From Promethearchaeota archaeon (GTDB lineage: Archaea > Asgardarchaeota > Lokiarchaeia > Sigyniarchaeales > SOKP01): 64,000 bases of DNA. Shown here piece by piece: positions 35,960 to 44,097 of the stretch; the stretch's first letter is position 1, and each line of letters starts with the position of its first letter. Location: positions 173,476 through 237,475 of the forward strand of contig JALGVJ010000004.1 in the NCBI GenBank assembly GCA_029838195.1, written 5' to 3'. The translations under genes and the position numbers were made by a program. A model generated the notes under the pieces. That model had not been told where the DNA came from. It was given only the letters and a program-made list of their open reading frames with translations, and did no database searches.

Positions 35960-36769
35960 TTATTTTGAAATTAAAAATTTGCGTTTAGATAAACGAATTC
36001 CAACATAAGAAATTGAAAAAGAAACGAAAAAAGCAAAAGGTAAGTTAGCAATAATGATATAGGCAAATAGAGGGGTGGTAGAGAAAAAATAAAGAGAAAT
36101 AATGAGAATCACTAAAAAAAACGAGCTAATAAATGTAATTTTTAAATGCCCTATTAGGAAACCTAAAATGAAGTTAGGAACGGTAAAAATTATAAGAATA
36201 TTCGCAATGGCTAAAACCACTAATGCTGGCATGAACATGGTGAAAATTTCTAATTGGCTATATAATAATTGATCTAGCTGAAAAAGAGAATATAAAAATT
36301 GGGTGGTATTAAGAGAAATAAATAATAAAAAGTATGATAAAGGGGCTACAATTAACCAAGAGAAAATTACCCTTTTTTTCATGGATGGCTGTTTTTTACC
36401 TTTTAAAGAGTTAGCAACTATTTTATTCATTAAAACAGGATCAATTTTATTCACGTCATATTCAGGTGAATATTCGTCAATAAAATCTAATAATATCGTC
36501 TTTAAAATTTTATTAAGAAGGATATTATTATCTTTCGAATTTGCAATCATTGCGCCCAAAAGACCTTCTCGACTCATTGAAATAATTATTAATTTTTTAT
36601 TTTCACCCAAATCGAGATAATTAATAACGCTATTTAAGGCCTCCCGAGAAAAATTTGTAATAGAGGAGAAGAATCCTATCAGTAAATTACTGTCAAATAC
36701 GCTTTCTGTTAACAACTTTTCATATAATAGAACACCATTTTCATTTAAAATATAAATGCTTTCTATCAC
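35960..36769 (-). CDS. Longin-like domain joined to four membrane helices
   Basis: This is a 269-residue protein. The first about 120 residues (IESIYILNENGVLLYEK, then helices and LIIISMSREGLLGAMIANS) have the pattern of a longin/roadblock-superfamily fold, as seen in eukaryotic trafficking proteins and Asgard archaea. Four hydrophobic helices follow (about 132-153, 170-196, 200-225, 230-252), ending in a basic tail (RLSKRKFLISK). The start is a GTG at 36769. The gene begins 36 bp after the stop of the UBC/RWD-pseudo-ATPase gene, so it probably ends the ABC operon. The longin assignment is from pattern only. A cytoplasmic regulatory or docking role at the membrane is an inference. Confidence 0.62.
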   Translation of the reverse strand: MIESIYILNENGVLLYEKLLTESVFDSNLLIGFFSSITNFSREALNSVINYLDLGENKKLIIISMSREGLLGAMIANSKDNNILLNKILKTILLDFIDEYSPEYDVNKIDPVLMNKIVANSLKGKKQPSMKKRVIFSWLIVAPLSYFLLFISLNTTQFLYSLFQLDQLLYSQLEIFTMFMPALVVLAIANILIIFTVPNFILGFLIGHLKITFISSFFLVILIISLYFFSTTPLFAYIIIANLPFAFFVSFSISYVGIRLSKRKFLISK

Positions 36770-36805
36770 GAATCTTCACATTTTTTTGTTAGTCATGCCA
36801 TGCTA

Positions 36806-38608
36806 TTAATTTTTCCCGGATGAGATGGAATTCACATTGGTTTGTTGAACATATTCAATAAAATCATCTAAATCAGCTTGATATTTTTTAAAACTATATA
36901 AATGTTGTCCAAAAATTTTAATTAATAGGAGGAATACATCGTGAGAATTTCGTTTAGTGTAAATTTTGTACTTTTCATTCTTCCTTTCTTCGAGGATAAG
37001 CAAAGATTCCATATTTTTCATCCTCTCAATATCCTCTTGTTTTGGATTATCCAATTCGATTAAGAGAATTTCTCCGGATTGAGGCAACTTAGACCTATAA
37101 TCTTTTAGAGAACCTGTTTCCACGATAAACTTTGAAATTATCAAGATCTTATCACATTGCGCAATAATTTCCTCAGGGCCTTGAAATATAAAAATTACAT
37201 GATATTTAGCTTTTATTTTTTTAATGAATTCGTTGAATTTATCATATTGAAGTTTATTTAAATAAAATTGTGGTATTTTAACTAAAAGGATGGTAGGAAG
37301 CTGTAATAAGACTCTACATGTTGAAAAAATTAAAAATTCCAGAGGATTTAGCTCATGCATTTTTTTATCTTTTTTATGGGTTAATCCGGAAATTTTCATT
37401 AATTCATCAATAAAATCCTTTTTCTCTTTCCATTTTCTTAATATTTTAAAAAGTCTTGCTCTTTTTTCAAACTCCTCATAAATCTCATCTTTTAGACCTA
37501 ATAATCCGGCTTTTTTTAGTACCTTTTCTAATGCCTTTCTATGAATTCTTAAAGGACTTTTAACTTTAATGCCTTTTTTTAATGCTTTAGATAGAGGTAA
37601 ATTTTTAATATTTTTCTTTTCCTCTGCAGAAAATATGAAAATATTATTTTTTTCTTCTGTGGTAAGTAATTGAACATGTTTTCCAAATATTTTAATGGTA
37701 CCAACAAAATCCTCTTTAGTTCCTATAAGAAAATCATGTAATTTAGGCAAAATTAAATCTATTTCTTCTTGAGTTAAATGATTCGAATCAATATAGATTC
37801 CTAGGGTCTGACTATTTCGAAGTTTAAAACTAATTTTATCTACATTCGACATGAGGGATACATTTTCAAAAATTAAATGCTGCGAATCTTTGAGAAGTGG
37901 GGGTAGTTTTAAGCGCTTTAAGATCTTTTCAATTAGTAATTCAACGAGTTCATGTACGTGCAACGGTTTATTTTCATCCCATTCTTTAATAGAAGGAATT
38001 TCTAAAAAATCTTTTAATTTGATAATTCTTGAAAGTTTTGGAGAAAATGATATTTTAGGAACTAAAGGATACACTTCAAAATTCACGAATAAATTCAAAA
38101 AGAAATTGGGAAAATGAATAAAAATTTCTCTATTAAAGGGATTGTTCTCAATACTATATGATTCAAAATGTTCGTCTAAAAGTTCTAATTCTTTTTCTAA
38201 AACAGATAAATGATAGCTATATTCTCTAACAATTGTTCTATTTAACCGTTTAATAATTTTTATTGGACTAATTAATCCATCTTCATCAAAATCGGGCTCT
38301 GCAGTAATTTCATTAAAATCAATTTCAGTTTCAACCGGAGTATGGATTTTTATTAAAGGAACTCCTTTTTCTAATACATCACGATTTGTGAAAAATAATA
38401 CTTCTACATAGCTTTTCTTATAAATTAAATTAAGAATTGTCATGACACCGAAGGTTCCCTCTCTATAAATCATCCAATACCGTTTTGAACTTCGCACGGC
38501 ATCCAAGATTTTTGCTCTTAATAATTTTAATTCTTGTTCCCGCTCATCTTTTTTTTTTAGATTTTCTTCTTCTATTGTTTCATTTTTTTCTTTTTCTTTA
38601 ATCGTCAT
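36806..38608 (-). CDS. UBC/RWD-like domain fused to a degenerate ABC-ATPase domain
   Basis: This 600-residue cytoplasmic protein starts with a charged coil. Residues about 135-233 resemble a UBC/RWD fold: FNREIFIHFPNFF, then NFEVYPLVPKISFSP, then KEWDENKPLHVHELVELL; no catalytic Cys is seen. Residues about 245-520 follow an ABC-ATPase in order: LIFENVSLMSNVDKISFKL, GTIKIFG, HVIFIFQGPEEIIAQCDKILII, GSLKDYRSKLP. All nucleotide motifs are lost. Where Walker A should be (271-281) there is YIDSNHLTQEE; LNPLEF (420-425) replaces LSGGQ; LLVKIPQ replaces Walker B. The tail resembles the extra C-terminal domain of ABC-2 ATPases. ATG 38608 follows GAGGAG located in the last codons of the toroid-ATPase gene. 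It is probably a non-hydrolysing partner of the transporter. Confidence 0.7.
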   Translation of the reverse strand: MTIKEKEKNETIEEENLKKKDEREQELKLLRAKILDAVRSSKRYWMIYREGTFGVMTILNLIYKKSYVEVLFFTNRDVLEKGVPLIKIHTPVETEIDFNEITAEPDFDEDGLISPIKIIKRLNRTIVREYSYHLSVLEKELELLDEHFESYSIENNPFNREIFIHFPNFFLNLFVNFEVYPLVPKISFSPKLSRIIKLKDFLEIPSIKEWDENKPLHVHELVELLIEKILKRLKLPPLLKDSQHLIFENVSLMSNVDKISFKLRNSQTLGIYIDSNHLTQEEIDLILPKLHDFLIGTKEDFVGTIKIFGKHVQLLTTEEKNNIFIFSAEEKKNIKNLPLSKALKKGIKVKSPLRIHRKALEKVLKKAGLLGLKDEIYEEFEKRARLFKILRKWKEKKDFIDELMKISGLTHKKDKKMHELNPLEFLIFSTCRVLLQLPTILLVKIPQFYLNKLQYDKFNEFIKKIKAKYHVIFIFQGPEEIIAQCDKILIISKFIVETGSLKDYRSKLPQSGEILLIELDNPKQEDIERMKNMESLLILEERKNEKYKIYTKRNSHDVFLLLIKIFGQHLYSFKKYQADLDDFIEYVQQTNVNSISSGKN

Positions 38609-38618
38609 TTTCTTAATT

Positions 38619-41600
38619 CTACTCCTCAATTTCTATAGTTCTATATCTAAAATATTCTTCCATTCTTGATTCTGTTTGGAGAATTTTTTCTATAGAATCT
38701 TCTCCAAATTCTCTTTTAATAATTTCTTCGACCTCATTAATGGGCAGATCGGAATAAATAGAATAATCCGTTCCCGCCTTATCTTCTAAAACTTTAGAAA
38801 TTCCTTCCATTTTTTCTAATTTCATAATGACATTTTCTTGAACTTCTTTAAAAACAATTGTAATGGTTCTTCCTTTTCCTGGAAGCTGTTCTAAAAGCTC
38901 CTTAGGACTTCCGTAATCTATCAACCCTCGATTCCTTCTAAATATGGCCACTTTATGACAAAAACGCGATTCTTCTGGATAATGAGTTATAACAATCAAA
39001 GTAGTATTAAATTGTTCATTGATCCGAGTGAGTGAAAGCCATAAATTTTCTCTCACGATGGGATCAAGACCACTCGTCGGCTCGTCCAGCCACAGAATGA
39101 TTGGTTCATGAATTAAGGAAATCGCAATTGAAACACGCCGTTTCTGACCTCCTGATAAATTTTTCACGGGTTCATACATTTTATCCTCAATTTCTAATGC
39201 TCTTAAAATTCTACGGGCCCTTCGCCTCATCTCTTTTTCTGGAATCCCATATTGGTTGCCAAAATAGAGTAAATTTTGCAAAGTCGTGAAATTTTGATAA
39301 ATTTTAGAAAGGTCTTGAGGACAATATCCATAAATGGGGCGAATTTTCTTGGCATTTTTTTTCACATCCATCCCATAAATTTGAGAAATCCCTTTAGTTT
39401 TTCTCATGCCCAATAATCCCTTGATAAACGTACTTTTCCCAGCTCCGCTTTCTCCTAACACGCCTAAAATTTCTCCGTGTTTTAATTCCAGAGAAACTGA
39501 ATCTACAATCAATTTTCGTCCAGCATAAATACATAAATCTTCGCAGAATATTGCCGGAGAATTTTTTAAATAATCGATATTTAACTTTTCTCTAATATTT
39601 AATAACGATTTTACTCTTTCTATTAAATCAAAATACGAGAGGAAAGTTATAAAACCTAACAACCAAAAAAAAGCAATTTCAACTGAAAGAATCGATATTA
39701 ATAATTGATTCCAAGGTGTAGGATCAAATGCACGATCATATTGGAAATAATCTATAATAGTGATCCCGAAAGGGCAATTTCTTAAATCTCCTCCGAAATT
39801 GGGGGCATCCCCTAATCCTCCCGTTTTTTTACTCACGCATTCTAAAAACCAATCTATTAAAGCGTTCATGTCTTCGGGTTGATACCGATAATCATACAAT
39901 GCTTTAGAAGCACTATACGTGACTAGAAAATAAGAAATACTTATGCCTACATAAGTAGAAAGAGAGGGCATGATCGTAAACCCTCCATTATCTATTTGAG
40001 CTAATTTTAAAAATTCAACCGCTGAAATTTTTGATAAGGGATCTTTTTCCAGTGAAATCAATAATTCTAAACCATAATAGGTGGATATCACGTCACTATA
40101 AAATCCCATGAATAATGAAAAACCGCCATCCGCATTTTGGCAAGACTTTATCCAATGTTCTAATGAACTTATATTAATTTTTCCCAGACCACCTAATATT
40201 TTTAAAGATGAATAGGCCCAATAACTGGTTTCTACAGTGGAAATATTTGTGTTGATTAAATCTATAATTAAATAATAATAGGAGCCAAAAAGAAATGAAA
40301 TGTATTCGGTATCATTTCCTGCCCTAAAACCACCATCTGGATTTTGTAAATCAGCTAAATAATCTTGAGTGGTGGTTCGATTCGGAAGATAAATTTGTTC
40401 ATGGGTAAAAAAAATTCTATACAATTCAATAGCGCAAAATGTAGAAAATAAACTAGAATTCATTTGAGGACGAGAACCAAAACCGCCATCTTGGGGATTG
40501 TAACAATTTTCCACGAATTCCCAGGTATTATTAATGTTTATAAGTTCAGGAATTGCTGTTGAATTGTGCTGGTAAACCGAAAGTATACCTAAATAATTTG
40601 ATTCAATTGTTATATGCCCAAACAAACCATTTCTCGCTTGATGTTCATATAACCATTGATAATAATTAGAACGCACTTGTTTAATTCTTTCTTTAAACTC
40701 ATCATCTAATAGAGAATATTTTTCAAATAGAGCAATTGTATTCATAGCAGCCCATCCCGATTTAAAAGTAGATTCATGTTTATCTCCCGGCCGTAAACCA
40801 AAGCCACCATCAGAATTATTACAATTCAATACATAATTTAAAGTTTCAAATCTTTGTAAAGGCGTGAAACCGATTTCATACAGGGAAGAAACCGCATAAA
40901 ACGTAGATTGTATATCCGAAGGTTCTCCCACTTGTCTGGCATATCCGCCGTCTAAATTGGCATACCTTAAAAGAGTAAAATAACTTATTATTAAACCCCT
41001 TTCTATTAAGCTATAGGTCATGTTCAATTCTAAGAAAGCTTTTATTCCATAGTAGGTGCTCTCAGGCGTTGGTAAAATAGTGGTGTTTGTATACGCGTAC
41101 CCTCCTTCTCGCCATGTAGAATTAATGAAACTTGAAAGATTGACGTTATTTAACAAGGAATGGGCAGAAAAATTTCCTGCTAATTTCACGGCACAATAAG
41201 TTGAGATGATGTCAGAATCATTCACAATTGGATTAAGCCTAAAGCCATATCCATGGGGCTCTTGACTTTCTTTCAAATAATTGATAATTTTGTCAATTTT
41301 TTCCTCATCTATTACGGGATCAAAAAAACTGGGTTCCAATTTAGTGAGAGTTGCAACAACTTCATACGTGGAAAACATGTTGCTTAATCCATAAATATCT
41401 GAAAAGCCCCCATCATCATTTTGTTTTTCAAATAAATAATGAAAGAATAAATCGTCTACCTCGGGTTTAAGTAAGGAATTCGATTTAGGGTTTATCAAGT
41501 TAGACTGAGAAAATTCATCATCAGAGAAATTAATTGAATAAATGGCTCTATGCGTGGAATCTATATCAACTTCAATGAATAAACCAGAACTAGGATTTTG

Positions 41601-41768
41601 ATGGGTTAATGCGAAGTAGAGCATGTCATCTTTAAGTTCTCTGATTTCTTCATCGTTAAAATACTGTTTATATGGTGTGTTTATGATTATCAATAGTAGT
41701 ATGGGCGTCGCAAGTACCAGCGATATGATAATAGTTGTTTTTATTCTTCGCTTCCATAAGTAATCTAT
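38619..41768 (-). CDS. Membrane-anchored prenyltransferase-like toroid fused to an ABC ATPase
   Basis: This is a 1049-residue fusion. A signal-anchor (about 8-32: LWKRRIKTTIIISLVLATPI) is followed by an extracytoplasmic region (about 40-680) of some ten helical repeats marked by DGGF/GGxG motifs (QNDDGGF, NLDGGYARQ, NSDGGFGLRPG, NPQDGGFGSRP, NADGGFSLF), as in squalene cyclases and prenyltransferase beta subunits. A second membrane helix (about 688-712) leads to a complete ABC ATPase: Walker A GESGAGKST (772-780), LSGGQ (871-875), Walker B LWLDE (892-896). No ATG/GTG/TTG exists upstream of a TTG at 41693 (1024 residues), which would cut away the anchor's basic start. ATA 41768 overlaps the previous stop by 4 bp (ATAG) and is chosen; an ATG at 41757 is out of frame by one base. 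Confidence 0.72.
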   Translation of the reverse strand: MDYLWKRRIKTTIIISLVLATPILLLIIINTPYKQYFNDEEIRELKDDMLYFALTHQNPSSGLFIEVDIDSTHRAIYSINFSDDEFSQSNLINPKSNSLLKPEVDDLFFHYLFEKQNDDGGFSDIYGLSNMFSTYEVVATLTKLEPSFFDPVIDEEKIDKIINYLKESQEPHGYGFRLNPIVNDSDIISTYCAVKLAGNFSAHSLLNNVNLSSFINSTWREGGYAYTNTTILPTPESTYYGIKAFLELNMTYSLIERGLIISYFTLLRYANLDGGYARQVGEPSDIQSTFYAVSSLYEIGFTPLQRFETLNYVLNCNNSDGGFGLRPGDKHESTFKSGWAAMNTIALFEKYSLLDDEFKERIKQVRSNYYQWLYEHQARNGLFGHITIESNYLGILSVYQHNSTAIPELININNTWEFVENCYNPQDGGFGSRPQMNSSLFSTFCAIELYRIFFTHEQIYLPNRTTTQDYLADLQNPDGGFRAGNDTEYISFLFGSYYYLIIDLINTNISTVETSYWAYSSLKILGGLGKINISSLEHWIKSCQNADGGFSLFMGFYSDVISTYYGLELLISLEKDPLSKISAVEFLKLAQIDNGGFTIMPSLSTYVGISISYFLVTYSASKALYDYRYQPEDMNALIDWFLECVSKKTGGLGDAPNFGGDLRNCPFGITIIDYFQYDRAFDPTPWNQLLISILSVEIAFFWLLGFITFLSYFDLIERVKSLLNIREKLNIDYLKNSPAIFCEDLCIYAGRKLIVDSVSLELKHGEILGVLGESGAGKSTFIKGLLGMRKTKGISQIYGMDVKKNAKKIRPIYGYCPQDLSKIYQNFTTLQNLLYFGNQYGIPEKEMRRRARRILRALEIEDKMYEPVKNLSGGQKRRVSIAISLIHEPIILWLDEPTSGLDPIVRENLWLSLTRINEQFNTTLIVITHYPEESRFCHKVAIFRRNRGLIDYGSPKELLEQLPGKGRTITIVFKEVQENVIMKLEKMEGISKVLEDKAGTDYSIYSDLPINEVEEIIKREFGEDSIEKILQTESRMEEYFRYRTIEIEE

Positions 41769-42781
41769 TTAGCACCACCCCCCTTAACTTCCATTTGATA
41801 CTCCCATTCTCTTTTTTCTTTTAATTCTTCTTCTTGTATTCTTAATTGAAAATATCTTCGAAAAGTTGCCCTATCTTTATTAAAAGAATTAATTTTTACA
41901 TTATTTTTAATTAAATATTCAATCAAATTTGGTAATTCTTGTTCAAAATTTTCAATAAATACCTCAATGACATCGTTTCCTACTCGTATTATTTTTTCTA
42001 CCGGAAAGGTTTTAAAAACATTCATGACATCTTGGTTTAATCTTTCAATCGTGAATCTAGCCAACATGCCTTTACTCGGAAGAGTTGAGATTAATATCTG
42101 AGGATTTTCAAATTCAAGGATTTTCCCTTGCCGTAAGATGGCAGCTTTATCGCAGATTAAAGAGCATTCCATGTCATGTGAGATTATAAACATTGTAGTG
42201 CCTAATGTTTGATTTAATTTCTTGAGATAACTTAAGATTTCATATCGTTTACTAGCATCGACTCCTGTTGTAGGCTCATCAAGAAATAGAACCTCTGGTT
42301 GATGAATGAGCCCAATTGCCATAGACACTCGTTTCTTCTCACCACCACTCATGCGCTCTAATGGTTTTTTCCACGTATCTTCCGGAATATCTAAAATGTG
42401 AAAGAGCTGTTCCGCAACTTCTTCCGATTTTTTTGTTTTCAAACCGTATGCAGAAGCAAAGGTATCAATATTAGCTTTAGGTTTCAAATCATAGTAAAGA
42501 TTTAACTCTTCGAGCTGAGGAACATACCCTATGGAAGCTAAAATTTCTGCATGATTGCTCTTTTTAGCAGGTGACAACCCATTTACAAGAATCTTTCCAG
42601 TCCAATATTTTTTACTCAATTGGCATGTAATCGCTCGAATTATGGTAGTTTTTCCTGCACCAGAAATCCCAAAAAAACCGATAATCTCACCTTTTTTAAC
42701 AGAAAATGAAACGTCGTGAATGACTTGTTTTTTGCCGAACTTTACGTTTAGATTCTCTACGATAATTACTAGTTCTCTCAA
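41765..42781 (-). CDS. ABC-2-type transporter ATPase
   Basis: This 338-residue ATPase is fully equipped: Walker A GISGAGKTT near residue 38-46, signature MSGGEKKRV, Walker B VLFLDEPTTGVD and the switch histidine in FIISHDME. After the ATPase core the C-terminal extension resembles that of the other ATPase in the operon. It starts at TTG 42781 with GGAAGGA eight bases upstream (42790-42796) and no nearby ATG. Its stop overlaps the proposed start of the toroid-ATPase gene. It would energise the two ABC-2 permeases encoded just upstream, as one half of a heterodimer with the toroid-fused ATPase (inference). Confidence 0.9.
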   Translation of the reverse strand: MRELVIIVENLNVKFGKKQVIHDVSFSVKKGEIIGFFGISGAGKTTIIRAITCQLSKKYWTGKILVNGLSPAKKSNHAEILASIGYVPQLEELNLYYDLKPKANIDTFASAYGLKTKKSEEVAEQLFHILDIPEDTWKKPLERMSGGEKKRVSMAIGLIHQPEVLFLDEPTTGVDASKRYEILSYLKKLNQTLGTTMFIISHDMECSLICDKAAILRQGKILEFENPQILISTLPSKGMLARFTIERLNQDVMNVFKTFPVEKIIRVGNDVIEVFIENFEQELPNLIEYLIKNNVKINSFNKDRATFRRYFQLRIQEEELKEKREWEYQMEVKGGGAK

Positions 42782-42866
42782 TTTTATGTTCCTTCCACGT
42801 GTTTTGTTCAGATTTTTAATTTTTTAATGGGATTCATGATGGTTTTTTAAAAATTTCAAGAATTGT

Positions 42867-44096
42867 TTAAACCTCATATTTTCTTAAATAAAAAACGATG
42901 AAGCTAAGCACGAAAAATAAACAACTTATGCCTAATAACCAATAAAAATCAAAACCAAAAACCGACTTTCCTTTCGTGACTATTCCCGTTATAATGGGTT
43001 TTCCATGGGATAAAGGCAACATGTATGCTGCAACTTGTAAATAGACGGGCATGGATTCGATTGGAACGAAAATCCCGCTTAAAATCACGATTAAGATGAA
43101 AAAAGCAAAAAATAATTGATTAGCTTCCGTTTTGGTATTACTCGTACAACTTATGAATATGCCCATGCTTAAGGCGGCAAAACCAATCATGTATAATGCA
43201 AGAAATAAATCAAATAATGAGCCAACCAAATACAAGCCATTCAAGAGGCTTGAAGTTAAAAGTATGATAACTTGGGCCAATAAGATAAGGGAATACGTGA
43301 TGTATTTTGATAATAAGATCTCATGTCTTTTAAGCGGCGTGAGAAGTAATCGTGCGATGGGTTTTTCTCGAACGACGACTAAAATCGTCAAGACCATTGA
43401 AATACCAAAAATCATCATTGGTAATAACAATGTCATGGCATTATTAAATTGAAAATTATAATTGGGAGGAATGGAAAATTCTTCATAACCAACAATCTTG
43501 AATTGCGATGTTAATTTATTGTCATGAACAAATATATTAAGAGAATCTTGAACTGCATTCAAGAATTCCTGTAATTTTTGAATGTCAGAGGAATCTACAA
43601 TGCATTGAATGAACGCCGGTTGACCCCAGTTGATCATTTCAGAAAAATCCATGGGAAGGACGATGATTATACTGATTTTATTCGAAAGCAACTGATTTCT
43701 TGCTTTTTCCATTGCATAAACTTCTTCAGAAGCATTATAAAATTGCTCTAATGAAAGTTTTTGAGATTTATTCACTGCATTCACGTAAGGAATGGTATAA
43801 TTATCAATTTTATGCTCAGTATAGTCATTAGGATTTATGAATGTATTTGAATCGTAAGATATAACTATTGTTTTAATAGGAATGGGATTCTGACTAGAAC
43901 TAATGGATAAATAGGCAAAAAGCGTGATGATCAAGGGAGGAAGTACTAAGGCTATAAATAAATTATAAGGGTCACTGCGTAATAATCGAAATTCTTTTTT
44001 AACCATTTTTAAAATTCTGAAAAGGCTGGCTTTTATATTTCGAAAGAATCGCCTTGAATTCCCCTTCTTTCTCAGTCTTAAAATGCTAGAAGCCAC
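42867..44096 (-). CDS. ABC-2-type transporter permease (second)
   Basis: This 409-residue ABC-2 permease has an N-terminal helix near residue 46-62 (FIALVLPPLIITLFAYLSI), a large extracytoplasmic loop of about 150 residues, then five membrane helices in the C-terminal half with REKPIARLLLTPLKRHEILLSKY at the cytoplasmic coupling region. The frame could begin at a TTG at 44129 inside the upstream gene, but GTG 44096 has GGAGG six bases upstream (44103-44107) and follows the upstream TGA by a single base, so it is the likely start. It is probably a heterodimer with the preceding permease. Confidence 0.88.
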   Translation of the reverse strand: MASSILRLRKKGNSRRFFRNIKASLFRILKMVKKEFRLLRSDPYNLFIALVLPPLIITLFAYLSISSSQNPIPIKTIVISYDSNTFINPNDYTEHKIDNYTIPYVNAVNKSQKLSLEQFYNASEEVYAMEKARNQLLSNKISIIIVLPMDFSEMINWGQPAFIQCIVDSSDIQKLQEFLNAVQDSLNIFVHDNKLTSQFKIVGYEEFSIPPNYNFQFNNAMTLLLPMMIFGISMVLTILVVVREKPIARLLLTPLKRHEILLSKYITYSLILLAQVIILLTSSLLNGLYLVGSLFDLFLALYMIGFAALSMGIFISCTSNTKTEANQLFFAFFILIVILSGIFVPIESMPVYLQVAAYMLPLSHGKPIITGIVTKGKSVFGFDFYWLLGISCLFFVLSFIVFYLRKYEV

Positions 44097-44097
44097 T

